A program made the translations under genes and the position numbers. 51,063 nt of DNA. Origin: Gemmatimonadales bacterium (GTDB lineage: Bacteria > Gemmatimonadota > Gemmatimonadetes > Longimicrobiales > Gaopeijiaceae). Positions 18,188 through 26,821 of this stretch are shown here, piece by piece. Position 1 is the first letter of the stretch, and each line of letters opens with the position of its first letter. Under the pieces are notes generated by a model. The model was not told the origin of the DNA, made no database searches, and saw only the letters and a program-made list of their open reading frames with translations. The stretch is from assembly GCA_020344755.1 (NCBI GenBank), contig CP070829.1, forward strand, positions 909,054 through 960,116, written 5' to 3'.

Positions 18188-19554
18188 GGTCGACCCCCTG
18201 CCGCTCCGTTGCCATCGGGGGTGAAGTCACCGCCCGGCGTCCCCCCAGCGGGCTCGGTACCGTCGTCGTCCTCGGAACGGGACAGCTTGACCATCAGGGC
18301 CACCACCAGGATCGACAGCAACACGTAGAGCAAGGTGAAGGTGGTGAACGGCACCACGAGCCCGGGCATGGGGGTCACGGCATCTGCGGTGCGCATCACC
18401 CCGTAGATGATCCACGGCTGACGACCCACCTCCGTCACCACCCACCCGGCCTCCATGGCGAGGAACGCCAGAGGCCCGGCCGCCACCAGGGCGAGGAGGT
18501 ACCACCGATGAGCCGACAGGGGCTGGCGCCGGAAGAAGCTCACGAGCGCCCACACGCCCAGTCCAGCCAGGAGCGTGCCGATCCCCACCATCACCTGAAA
18601 GGCCAGGTGCACGGGGAGCACCGGGGGACGCTCGTCCTCCGGGATGTCATTCAAGCCCGTGACCACATGGTCCGGGTCCCGCCCGACCAGGAGACTCAAG
18701 CCGCATGGGATCTCGAGCCCGAAGCGGACCACGCCCGCCGCCTCATCCGGAATCCCCCCGATCACCAGTGGGGCGCACGGGCCCGTCTCGAAGTGGGCCT
18801 CCATGGCCGCCAGCTTCGCGGGCTGCTGCTCGGCCACGACCCCCGCCGTGACGTCGCCGCTGAGCGGCTGCAGCAACGCCACCACCGCGCCGAACCCCAC
18901 CGAGATGCGGAGGGCCTTCTCGTGAAATCGGCGTCCGGGAGTCCGGAGGAGACGCCACGCATGGATGGTGGCGGCTCCGAAGGCGGTGCACATGTACGCG
19001 GCCAGGACCATGTGGATCGTGTTCGCGATCCAAAAGGGGTTCGTCATGGCGGCGACCGGATCGATCCCTCGGGCTCCCGCCCCCGGGAGGTACCCCGTGG
19101 GTGCGTTCATCCAGCCGTTGACGCTCAGCACGAAGAGGGCGGAGAGCCCACCGCTGACCGCCACCACCACTCCGGCGGCGAAGTGGGCCTTCTCCGAGAT
19201 CCGGTCCCAGCCGTAGATGAAGATCCCGAGGAAGATGGCCTCGGTGAAGAAGGCGAGCCCCTCCAGAGAGAAGGGCATCCCGACCAGCGGCCCGGCCACC
19301 CGCATGAACTCGGGCCAGAGCAGGCCCAATTCGAAGGAGAGCACGGTCCCCGACACCGCACCCACGGCGAAGAGGACGGCGAGCCCCTTGGTCCAGGCCC
19401 GGGAAATGCGGAGGTATACCCGGTCGCGGGTCCGGAGCCAGAGACCCTGGGAGACGAGGATCAGGACCGGAAGCCCGACGCCCACCGCGGCGAACACGAT
19501 GTGGAAGGCCAGCGAGATGGCCATCTGCGATCGGGCGGCCAGCAGATCGCTCAC
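18184..19554 (-). CDS. cydA: Cytochrome bd-type quinol oxidase subunit I (cyanide-insensitive type)
   Basis: A 456-residue CydA/CioA subunit carrying the b558, b595 and d haems and the quinol site. The N-terminus from the chosen GTG start (19554) reads SDLLAARSQMAISLAFHIVFA, the conserved CioA opening, with haem ligand H18. Further on come GRDPD and the GWVVTEVGRQPW motif. The total length is well below the E. coli 522 residues, so the Q-loop is the short form, as in cyanide-insensitive oxidases. Upstream residues in the frame are low-quality and were excluded; no strong ribosome site is visible, so the start is the weakest point. The S9 peptidase gene diverges 247 bases away. Confidence 0.93.
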   Translation of the reverse strand: MSDLLAARSQMAISLAFHIVFAAVGVGLPVLILVSQGLWLRTRDRVYLRISRAWTKGLAVLFAVGAVSGTVLSFELGLLWPEFMRVAGPLVGMPFSLEGLAFFTEAIFLGIFIYGWDRISEKAHFAAGVVVAVSGGLSALFVLSVNGWMNAPTGYLPGAGARGIDPVAAMTNPFWIANTIHMVLAAYMCTAFGAATIHAWRLLRTPGRRFHEKALRISVGFGAVVALLQPLSGDVTAGVVAEQQPAKLAAMEAHFETGPCAPLVIGGIPDEAAGVVRFGLEIPCGLSLLVGRDPDHVVTGLNDIPEDERPPVLPVHLAFQVMVGIGTLLAGLGVWALVSFFRRQPLSAHRWYLLALVAAGPLAFLAMEAGWVVTEVGRQPWIIYGVMRTADAVTPMPGLVVPFTTFTLLYVLLSILVVALMVKLSRSEDDDGTEPAGGTPGGDFTPDGNGAAGGRP

Positions 19555-19801
19555 GGAATCCGACCCTGGTTCGGGAAGGAAGGAGATCGGCGACGGTCGT
19601 TCGGCGTGGCCACGGTGCCTCACGCTATCCGGGCGGATTCGCGGCGACCGCCCCGGTGGTTTCGACTCATCGTAGCCCCCCTCTGGCGAAGCGGCCATCC
19701 TGATCCGAGAATCCACCTGCCCCGCCCAACGGAACCTCCGGCTTCCGTGTCAGGCGGTGTGAGGATCTTCCTTGGATCTCGTCTTCCGGAAGGAGAACCC
19801 G

Positions 19802-22426
19802 ATGTCCTGTTCAGCGATGGTGCGTTTCCGGCCGGTTCAAGCCGGCGCCGCCCTCACCCTGACCCTTGCTCTCCTCTCCCCGTGGGAGGTCACCGCCCAG
19901 ACCGGCGGGGACTGGGATCCGCAGGCGATCCTGGCCGCCAAACACTGGGTCCGTCCGCCGGAGCCCATCCAGGAAGCGGTCCTGGCGCCACGCTACCTGA
20001 ACGCCAACCTCACGAGTCCGAGTCCGGACGGTGCCTGGTTCGCCGAGACCACCGGTGACGGACCCGTGACCATGGATCGGTTCTCCAGGCCGTTCGACGA
20101 GTTGGGTGGCCTCTTCATCGACGTCCAGGGCAACCGCCACAGGAACCTCACCATCCGCAGCAGTGCGGGAATCGCGCTGGTCTCCTCGCGAGACGGCAGC
20201 CGGGTGGAGATCCGGATTCCCGAGGGTGCCCGGGTCTCGAATGCCACGTGGTCGCCGGACGGTTCGCAGATCGCGTTCTTCGTGCACACGGACGCCGCCA
20301 CCCACATCCACGTGGCGGACCCGACGACAGGCCGCGCCCGTCAGGTCACCCGGACGCCGGTCCTGGCCACTCTGGTCACAGAGTTCCAGTGGACGGCGGA
20401 CGGAAGAGAGATCGCCACCGTCCTGGTCCCGGCGGATCGGTCCCCGAGGCCCCAGGCATCGCGTGTCCCCGCCGGCCCCCAGGTGAAGCAGACCATGGAG
20501 GGGGAGAACATGCTCAGGACCTACGCATCCCTCATGGCGACCCCCCACGACGAGGCGCTTCTGGAGTGGCACGGCACCGGACAGTTGGTCACGGTGAACG
20601 TGGAGAACCGCCGGGAGACCCGGATTGGTGGTCCCACCATGGTGTGGAGCCTGGACTTCGCCGCGGACGGCCAGTACGCCATGGTGGAATCGCTCCAGCA
20701 GCCGTTCAGCTACATCGTTCCGGTGGGCAGCTTCGGACGGGTGACCGAGATCTGGGACCGGGGCGGGAACGTCCTGGCCCAGGTGAGCGAGCGAGAGATG
20801 AGTGTGGGGCTCGACGGCAATCTTCCGTCCGCCCCGGGAGTGGGCGGTAGTGAGGAGGCGGCGGAGAAGCGTCAGGTCTCCTGGAGGGAGGACGGTCAGG
20901 GACTGACCTTCCTGCAGCAGGAGCCGGCCCCGGAGGACGAGGAGGAACCCGAATCCGGCCAGGAGGAGGAGGGCCGGAACGGACGGAAGGACCGGGTCAT
21001 GCAGTGGCTCCCACCCTTCGATGAGGAGTCGCTGAGCGTGGTGTACGAGAACGGCTCCCGGATGAGCACGCACCGGTTCTCCCCCGACTACTCGATCCTC
21101 TTCGCCGCGGAGGGCCGGGGCTCCACGACCCACGAGTTCGTGGTCTTCCTGGACGATCCGGAGACCCGCCACACCCTCTTCCGCTACAACCGCGACGACT
21201 TCTACGAGAACCCCGGAAGCCTGGTCATGACCGGTGGCTCCCTGCCCAGTGGAGGATTCTTCCGTGGCGGCGGCTCGGCCGGTGGGACCGTCCTGGTGTC
21301 GGAGGACGGTGAACACGCGTTCCTCTACGGGACTCAGTACTCAGAGGACCCCCTGGAGGAGGCGCCCAGCAGCTTCCTGGACCGCGTGGCCCTCCGGACC
21401 GGGGAGAAGGAGCGGGTCTTCGAGGGTGAGAACGACGAGACGTACGAGGCGCTCGCCTCCATCCTGGATGTGGACGAGGGCGAGTTCGTGGTGTCCCGGG
21501 AATCCCCGACGCAGGTGCCCCAGTACTACCGCCGTACCGGCGATGCCCTGGTCCAGCTCACGGAGAACGTGGACTACACTCCGGACATCACGAACGCACC
21601 CCGACACCGGTTCGTGGTGACCCGGCCGGACGGATTCCGATTCCTCGTCAACGTGACGCTCCCCCAGGACTACGAGGAAGGGACGCGCCTTCCGGCCATG
21701 TTCTGGTTCTATCCCAGGGAGTACACGGACCAGGAGAGCTACGACGAGCGGGGCCGGACGTATAACAAGAATGCGTTCCAGAACTTCGGCACTCGGAGTA
21801 TCGAATACCTGATCCGGCTCGGGTATGCGGTGGTTGAGCCCGACGCGCCCATCGTGGGGGACGAAGGGCAGATGAACAACAACTACGAACACGACCTGCG
21901 GAACAACCTGGCGGTCGTCATCGACTCCCTGGACGCCCGGGGGATCATCGACCGGGGCCGGCTGGGCCTGGGCGGTCACTCGTACGGCGCCTTCTCGACG
22001 CTGAATGCCATGGTCCACACGCCGTTCTTCAAGGCCGGAATCGCAGGGGACGGAAACTACAACCGGACCTTCACGCCACTCCGGTTCCAGAGTGAGCGCC
22101 GCATCTTCTGGGACGCGAAGGACGTGTACCTGGGTATGTCCCCGTTCATGTTCGCGGACGAGCTCACGGGAGCGGTGCTCCTCTACCACGGTCTTCACGA
22201 TCAGAACGTGGGGACGGCCCCGGAGCACTCGCCCCGCCTCTTCCACGCGCTGAACGGCCTGGGCAAGGACGCGGCCATGTACCTCTACCCCTTCGAGGAC
22301 CACGGGCCGGCCACCCGCGAGACGCTCCTGGACCTGTGGGCCCGCTGGACCGCCTGGCTCCACCTGCACCTGGGCGATCCGCGGAGCGAGAATACGGTCA
22401 CGCAGGACGGCGCTGGTTTGAACTAG
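19802..22426 (+). CDS. Secreted prolyl-oligopeptidase-fold peptidase, S9D (glutamyl endopeptidase) like
   Basis: An 874-residue exported serine peptidase. A signal peptide (residues 1-~31, ending TAQ) leads to a beta-propeller, then an alpha/beta-hydrolase domain. The catalytic triad is S727 in GGHSYGAFS, D800 in HGLHDQNVG and H834 in FEDHGP. The hydrolase motif matches family S9D, whose known members cleave after glutamate, better than S9A or S9C. A long acidic insertion with runs of D/E/P/G lies in the propeller (about residues 380-400), which is unusual. ATG 19802 is preceded by GGAAGGAG at 19788-19795. The gene ends shortly before a strong hairpin at 22480-22508. Likely an outer-membrane or periplasmic peptide scavenging enzyme. 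Confidence 0.9.
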   Translation: MSCSAMVRFRPVQAGAALTLTLALLSPWEVTAQTGGDWDPQAILAAKHWVRPPEPIQEAVLAPRYLNANLTSPSPDGAWFAETTGDGPVTMDRFSRPFDELGGLFIDVQGNRHRNLTIRSSAGIALVSSRDGSRVEIRIPEGARVSNATWSPDGSQIAFFVHTDAATHIHVADPTTGRARQVTRTPVLATLVTEFQWTADGREIATVLVPADRSPRPQASRVPAGPQVKQTMEGENMLRTYASLMATPHDEALLEWHGTGQLVTVNVENRRETRIGGPTMVWSLDFAADGQYAMVESLQQPFSYIVPVGSFGRVTEIWDRGGNVLAQVSEREMSVGLDGNLPSAPGVGGSEEAAEKRQVSWREDGQGLTFLQQEPAPEDEEEPESGQEEEGRNGRKDRVMQWLPPFDEESLSVVYENGSRMSTHRFSPDYSILFAAEGRGSTTHEFVVFLDDPETRHTLFRYNRDDFYENPGSLVMTGGSLPSGGFFRGGGSAGGTVLVSEDGEHAFLYGTQYSEDPLEEAPSSFLDRVALRTGEKERVFEGENDETYEALASILDVDEGEFVVSRESPTQVPQYYRRTGDALVQLTENVDYTPDITNAPRHRFVVTRPDGFRFLVNVTLPQDYEEGTRLPAMFWFYPREYTDQESYDERGRTYNKNAFQNFGTRSIEYLIRLGYAVVEPDAPIVGDEGQMNNNYEHDLRNNLAVVIDSLDARGIIDRGRLGLGGHSYGAFSTLNAMVHTPFFKAGIAGDGNYNRTFTPLRFQSERRIFWDAKDVYLGMSPFMFADELTGAVLLYHGLHDQNVGTAPEHSPRLFHALNGLGKDAAMYLYPFEDHGPATRETLLDLWARWTAWLHLHLGDPRSENTVTQDGAGLN

Positions 22427-22479
22427 GGCGATCCGGCCGGCCCGGGTGTGCAACGCACCGGGTCCCGGGGGAATTGACA

Positions 22480-22508
22480 GAGGGGCCGGGCACTCCGCCC
22501 GGCCCCTC
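22480..22508. terminator. Strong bidirectional hairpin between convergent genes
   Basis: A perfect 12-bp stem, GAGGGGCCGGGC / GCCCGGCCCCTC, with loop ACTCC, between the stop of the S9 peptidase (22426) and the stop of the leftward membrane protein (22533). There is no T-tract, so it may act as a GC-rich hairpin that blocks transcription from both sides or stabilises the 3' ends. Confidence 0.75.
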
Positions 22509-22532
22509 GTTCACAACCACGGCCTCGGTCCG

Positions 22533-23093
22533 TCAGCCGGGCCACAACCAGCCCAGCACCCCCCCGGTCAGGAGTCCATAGACGAGCCCGTCCACCATGC
22601 TCCGCAGCGTGGCGGGCCACCCCTGGTGGAACCAGATCGCATCCTGGGGATGCCCCAGTGCGTACCCCATGAAGGCGGCGGTCCCGGCGAGGCGGAAGAC
22701 CTCCCCGTACTCGGCGCCGGGTCCGTAGGCCAACCCGGTCAGATAGGCGGTGAACACACCCACCACCAGGCAGTACACGAACCACTGTGCGAGCTGAGGC
22801 CCCATGCGGGGAAGGCCCTTGGGGACAATGGTCAGGAAGGCCACGGGCCCCTTCTGCATCTCTTCCTGCCACTCCCCCGATCTCATGTCGGCGCTGCTCG
22901 CGGCGTAGGGGGTGGAGTAGACCCCTGCAGGGAGATCGAAGGGCCTCAGGGCGGCACGAACTTCGTCCTCCCGGGGGAGCTTCTGGAAGTCGTTCTTGTG
23001 CCAGGGCAGGAACATGTGGATGACCGAGCTGGCCACGAAGACCAGGATGGCCGCGAGAAGGATCGGAAGCCACAGGGCCGTGACGGAGACCAT
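22533..23093 (-). CDS. Hypothetical membrane protein
   Basis: A 186-residue protein with an N-terminal membrane helix (residues ~6-28), a central soluble loop, and about three more hydrophobic segments. There is no sequence signature I recognise. A distinctive stretch, HMFLPWHKNDFQKLPREDEV, follows the first helix, and the C-terminal part is glycine-rich (LVYGLLTGGVLGWLWPG). Similar uncharacterised proteins are frequent in genomes of this type, but I cannot name a family. Its 3' end faces the strong hairpin at 22480-22508. It lies 72 bases downstream of the MoeB-rhodanese gene and may share its transcript. It might be an envelope or respiratory accessory protein, but that is only a guess from its topology. 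Confidence 0.7.
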   Translation of the reverse strand: MVSVTALWLPILLAAILVFVASSVIHMFLPWHKNDFQKLPREDEVRAALRPFDLPAGVYSTPYAASSADMRSGEWQEEMQKGPVAFLTIVPKGLPRMGPQLAQWFVYCLVVGVFTAYLTGLAYGPGAEYGEVFRLAGTAAFMGYALGHPQDAIWFHQGWPATLRSMVDGLVYGLLTGGVLGWLWPG

Positions 23094-23165
23094 GGCGCGC
23101 CTCGCTTCTGGGGGTACGTGTCCGCCGGGAGGGTCCGGAAGTCGGTATGAAAGAGTGAGGCCCGC

Positions 23166-24332
23166 CTAGACGACGGTCAAATCCGGCTGGATCTCACGGG
23201 CCCACGCCTTCAGTCCGCCCGAGAGATTGGCCACGCGGGTGTGCCCCTGGTCACGGAGAAACTGGGCGGCCCCAGCGCTCCGGGAGCCCACGGAGCAGAC
23301 GAAGACCAGCGGCCGACTCCTGGGCAGCGCCTCCGGAGCGGCGGTCAACTCCGCCAACGGCAGGTGTCGCGCACCGCGATTGGCCAGGTTCCCTTCCCGC
23401 CACTCCCAGGATTCCCGGACGTCCACCAGAAGGGGGGGGTCATCCCCGCCCAGGAGCTCCAGGAGCTGCCCGGGGGACACGGAGGCCGGGTAGTCGTCCG
23501 CCGCCGCTTCAGCGGGAGCTTCGGATGGGGTGATCCCGCAGAACGCCTCGTAGTCCTGGAGCTCCGTGACGGTCGGATGGTCCCCACACACCGGGCAGTC
23601 CGGGTCCCGGCGCACCTCCACCTCCCGCCACGTCGACGAGAGGCTGTCCAGGAGGAGAAGGCGCCCCCGCAGCGGATCACCCACCCCCAGGATCCACTTG
23701 ATCGCCTCCAGAGCCTGGTAGGAGCCAACGACCCCGGGGAGGGCGCCGAACACCCCCGCCTCGGCACAGGACGGGACCAGGTCCGGCGGAGGTGGCTCGC
23801 GGAAGAGGCACCGATAGCACGGGCCTCCCGGCACCGCGAAGAGGGAGATCTGACCCTCCCACCTCAGGATGGAGCCGTAGACGTAGGGGATCCCCAGGAG
23901 CACACAGGCGTCGTTCACCAGGTAACGCGTGGGGAAGTTGTCCGACCCGTCCACCACCACGTCGTAGCGCCGGAGGATGTCGAGGGCATTCCGGGAGCTG
24001 AGCCGTACGGGATAGGGCTCCACCGACACGTGCGGATTCACCTCTCTCAGCCGTTCCTGGGCGGACTCCAGCTTCGACCGGCCCACGCCGGAGGTCCCGT
24101 GAAGCACCTGGCGTTGGAGGTTGGAGAGGTCGACGGTGTCGAACTCCACGAGGCCCAGGGTGCCGACGCCCGCGGCGGCGAGGTAGAGAGCGGCCGGCGA
24201 ACCCAATCCCCCCAGGCCCACGACCAGGACCCGGGCGTCCTTCAAGCACTCCTGCCCGTCCGGGCCGACCTCGTTGAGCACGAGGTGCCGGGCGTAGCGG
24301 AGGGTCTCGGAGCTGCTGAGGGTGGAGTCCAC
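23166..24332 (-). CDS. MoeB/ThiF-type adenylyltransferase fused to a rhodanese domain
   Basis: A 388-residue E1-like enzyme that adenylates the C-terminal glycine of a sulfur-carrier protein, for molybdopterin, thiamine or tRNA thiolation. The Rossmann motif GLGGLGS (39-45), R14, D130 (VVDGSDNF) and the crossover-loop cysteine C189 (PSCAEAGVFG) are present. Zinc cysteines are C172/C175 and C246/C249. From about residue 290 a rhodanese domain follows (LLVDVRESWEW, active-site C346 in VFVCSVGSRS), which can carry the persulfide. The domain order is as in human MOCS3/yeast Uba4. No ATG suits; I use GTG at 24332, where the MoeB signature RYARHLVLNEVGPDGQ begins within 12 residues. The longer open frame upstream is spurious. 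Confidence 0.92.
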   Translation of the reverse strand: MDSTLSSSETLRYARHLVLNEVGPDGQECLKDARVLVVGLGGLGSPAALYLAAAGVGTLGLVEFDTVDLSNLQRQVLHGTSGVGRSKLESAQERLREVNPHVSVEPYPVRLSSRNALDILRRYDVVVDGSDNFPTRYLVNDACVLLGIPYVYGSILRWEGQISLFAVPGGPCYRCLFREPPPPDLVPSCAEAGVFGALPGVVGSYQALEAIKWILGVGDPLRGRLLLLDSLSSTWREVEVRRDPDCPVCGDHPTVTELQDYEAFCGITPSEAPAEAAADDYPASVSPGQLLELLGGDDPPLLVDVRESWEWREGNLANRGARHLPLAELTAAPEALPRSRPLVFVCSVGSRSAGAAQFLRDQGHTRVANLSGGLKAWAREIQPDLTVV

Positions 24333-24499
24333 GTCGGGCCGGGTTGGAGCCGATGGAACCTGCGAGCGTCGTCCGGTTCCACCCCCAGCGAACCCCGGGG
24401 TTCCCGAGCGGACCCGTGTCCCGGAGCCGACCCGTCTCGCCGGCCCCGGTCCTTCTGCGGACGCCGGCCAGACCGCGCCCCCCGGCGTCCGCGAGGCCG

Positions 24500-24985
24500 T
24501 CAGGCCTGGGCCTCTTCGAAGAGCGCCTGCACCAGATCCCGGTGCGCCCACCCGATATAGGCCAGGATCGCCCCGGCTCCCACCAGGCTGCCCGCCAGGA
24601 CCTCCGCCCATCCCACCGCGTGGAGGTACTCCACGGTGATGGCTCCGAAGAAGATGGGAATCCACCCACCGAGGGCCAGGAGTCCGAAGACGACCCCGGA
24701 GCCGAGATCGTGGTCCGCCTCGGCCTGGTTCGCCAGGAAGGAGGCACCGATTCCCAGGAGGATGGAGACCACGAGATGAAGCCCGTTGTACGCCAGGACC
24801 GGACCCAGCGGGCCCGCCTGGTCGAGGGCGGATCCCAAGAGGGCCGAACCGAGGACGGACGCCGTGTGGAACGGCGAGAGACCCGCCACCAGGTTCAGGA
24901 TCGCGAAGAGGGCGACTACGGCCCCGTACCCCAGCAGGCCCGCGATGAAGCCCTCCCGGATCAAGCGGTTGCGCTCGTCGGACAT
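24500..24985 (-). CDS. Small tetraspan membrane protein of unknown function
   Basis: A 161-residue protein with about four transmembrane helices, opening with MSDERNRLIREGFIAGLLGY and ending in a short cytoplasmic tail (RDLVQALFEEAQA). It has no recognisable domain. The helices are glycine- and alanine-rich and include FGLLALGGWIPIFFGAI. The start ATG at 24985 has GGGAGG just upstream, and the upstream open frame is not needed. It is separated by 167 bases from the MoeB-rhodanese gene on the same strand and diverges from the cDPGS-like gene at 25194. A cytoplasmic-membrane accessory role is all that can be said. Confidence 0.72.
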   Translation of the reverse strand: MSDERNRLIREGFIAGLLGYGAVVALFAILNLVAGLSPFHTASVLGSALLGSALDQAGPLGPVLAYNGLHLVVSILLGIGASFLANQAEADHDLGSGVVFGLLALGGWIPIFFGAITVEYLHAVGWAEVLAGSLVGAGAILAYIGWAHRDLVQALFEEAQA

Positions 24986-25193
24986 GCGACCTCCCGGATG
25001 GTGTGGATTCCTGGTCCAGGGTACGGCGCCTCGGGCCCGTCTCGCCGTCGGGCGGTGATGGTGGCGACCTGTGGGGATCTGCCCCACGTCCGGCTCTCCC
25101 CCGGAGGGGCCCACGGGGTTCTCCCGACAGCTTGCGGCCGTGGATGCGTGCGACCTTGGATCCAGACCCCTTTGCCCCAACCCGGAGACCTCC

Positions 25194-26534
25194 GTGAGTG
25201 ACGAGCGAGTCCTGATCCTCGGCGCCGCCGGGCGCGATTTCCACGTCTTCAACACGGTCTACAGGAACCATCCTCACGCCACCGTGGTGGCATTCACCGC
25301 GCAGCAGATCCCGCATATCGAGGACCGTCGATACCCGGCGGAGCTGGCTGGCCCCCGGTACCCGAACGGGATTCCGATCCGGCCGGAAGAGCAGCTCGAA
25401 TCCCTGGTGCGGGACCTGGAGGTCACCCGTTGCGTGTTCGCCTACTCCGACGTCTCCCACGAGTACGTCATGCACATGGCTTCTCGCGTGAACGCCCTGG
25501 GCCCGGACTTCGAGGTGGGCGGAGCGGCCCGATCCATGATCCCCTCGTCGAAACCGGTGGTGGCGGTTTGTGCTTCGCGCACCGGGGCCGGAAAGAGCCA
25601 GACGAGCCGGGCGGTGGCCAACGCCCTTCGCGGAGCCGGGCTGCGGGTGGCCGTGGTTCGGCACCCCATGCCGTATGGCGACCTCCTGGCCCAGCGAGTA
25701 CAACGCCTGGCCTCGCAGAAGGACCTGGCGGCGGCCCACGTCACCATCGAGGAACGGGAGGAATACGAACCCCACATCGCCAACGGCTCCCCGGTCTTCG
25801 CCGGCGTCGACTACGAGGCCATTCTCCGGGCGGCGGAGGCCGAGGCCGACGTGATCCTCTGGGACGGTGGGAACAACGACGTCTCGTTCTTCCGCGCCGA
25901 CCTCTACATCACTCTGGTGGACCCGCACCGGGCGGGCCACGAACTCCGGTACCACCCCGGGGAGACCAACCTCCGCCTCGCGGACGTGGTGGTGGTCAAC
26001 AAGGTGGAGACCGCCGAACCGGCCTGGGTGGACGAAGTTCTCGAAAATGTGACCCGGGTGAATCCAGGGGCCACGATCCTCCGGGCGGCGTCACCCATTA
26101 CCGTGGATGACCCGGCGATCCTCTCAGGAAGGCGGGTCCTGGCCGTGGAGGACGGTCCTACCCTCACCCACGGCGAGATGAAGTACGGGGCCGGCACCCT
26201 CGGGGCCCGCAGCGCCGGCGCCTCGGACATCGTGGACCCGCGGCCGTTCCTGCAGGGCGAGCTGGTGGACACCTTCGAGCGGTATCCGGAGCTGGGGGCG
26301 GTGCTCCCCGCCATGGGATACGGGGACCGCCAGATCGCGGACCTCGAAGCCACCATCGCCCGCGCCGCAGCCGGGGGTGTGGAGGCCGTGGCCATCGGCA
26401 CCCCGATCGACCTGGCCCGGCTGATCCAGATCCCCCTTCCCCACACCCGGGTCCGCTACGAACTGGCGGTGCAGGGAGAGACCACCCTCGAGGACGTGCT
26501 GGAGCCCGTGGTCGTGGGGGCCCGCTCCTCGTAA
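25194..26534 (+). CDS. Cyclic 2,3-diphosphoglycerate synthetase-like P-loop protein
   Basis: A 446-residue protein similar to the cyclic 2,3-diphosphoglycerate synthetase family, known mainly from hyperthermophilic archaea, with bacterial homologs of unproven function. A Rossmann-like N-terminal part (VLILGAAGRDFHVFNTVY, then AFTAQQIPHIEDRRYP) precedes a P-loop at 127-135 (ASRTGAGKS), a Walker-B-like ILWDGGNNDVSFF, and a VVVVNKVET motif resembling the NKxD guanine-specificity element. In bacteria these are often annotated as GTPases. GTG start at 25194 has GGAG six bases upstream; the longer frame from 25071 is unlikely. No cyclic phosphoglycerate-related partner gene is close by, so enzyme activity is inferred only. 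Confidence 0.85.
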   Translation: MSDERVLILGAAGRDFHVFNTVYRNHPHATVVAFTAQQIPHIEDRRYPAELAGPRYPNGIPIRPEEQLESLVRDLEVTRCVFAYSDVSHEYVMHMASRVNALGPDFEVGGAARSMIPSSKPVVAVCASRTGAGKSQTSRAVANALRGAGLRVAVVRHPMPYGDLLAQRVQRLASQKDLAAAHVTIEEREEYEPHIANGSPVFAGVDYEAILRAAEAEADVILWDGGNNDVSFFRADLYITLVDPHRAGHELRYHPGETNLRLADVVVVNKVETAEPAWVDEVLENVTRVNPGATILRAASPITVDDPAILSGRRVLAVEDGPTLTHGEMKYGAGTLGARSAGASDIVDPRPFLQGELVDTFERYPELGAVLPAMGYGDRQIADLEATIARAAAGGVEAVAIGTPIDLARLIQIPLPHTRVRYELAVQGETTLEDVLEPVVVGARSS

Positions 26535-26565
26535 CCGTCTCGGCCGCGCGTCAGTCCGGCGCCTC
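26534..26565. repeat. 32-bp direct repeat, left copy
   Basis: Identical to 28375-28406. This copy starts at the last base of the cDPGS-like TAA stop codon. In it, the reverse strand reads GAGGCGCCGGAC-TGA, which is the last codons (E-A-P-D-stop) of the DUF2723 gene found at the right copy. Confidence 0.95.
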
Positions 26566-26821
26566 GGGGTAGGAGAGGATCAATGCTCGGGGCGACCCGA
26601 GAGGGGTCCGGGCGGTCCACCTGGTCGGGTACATCGGTCGCGTACCATATGTGGGTCCGAGCATCCCCCTGGGCAGCTAGATATTGTGCATCCGCGTCAT
26701 TCACATCAGGTTTCAGCCAGGTCACGAACCTAGCTTCCCGAGCACCGGGGGGGCGATCTCCGTCGGGGCCCAACTCGTGGGCGCCCGCCCGTCGACCCGG
26801 TCAGGCCGCAGTGCACTCCAC
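26566..26821 (+). other. Intergenic leader before the WecA-type gene
   Basis: 256 bases between the left repeat and the ATG of the WecA-type gene. No convincing gene is here. On the reverse strand a frame of 41 codons ends in ALILSYPEAPD and the repeat-borne stop, which is slightly protein-like and may be a remnant, but it has no start or homology I can support. Codon bias is lower than in neighbouring genes. Confidence 0.5.

Noticed and set aside
24333..25955. N-terminal extension of the MoeB-rhodanese frame by over 500 residues
   Set aside because: It runs antisense to the cDPGS-like gene and through another gene. The MoeB motifs start just after GTG 24332.
26566..26690. Reverse-strand 41-codon frame ending in the left repeat (ALILSYPEAPD-stop)
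   Set aside because: It shares the repeat-borne stop and looks slightly protein-like, but has no good start, ribosome site or homolog. It may be a remnant; not called as a gene.
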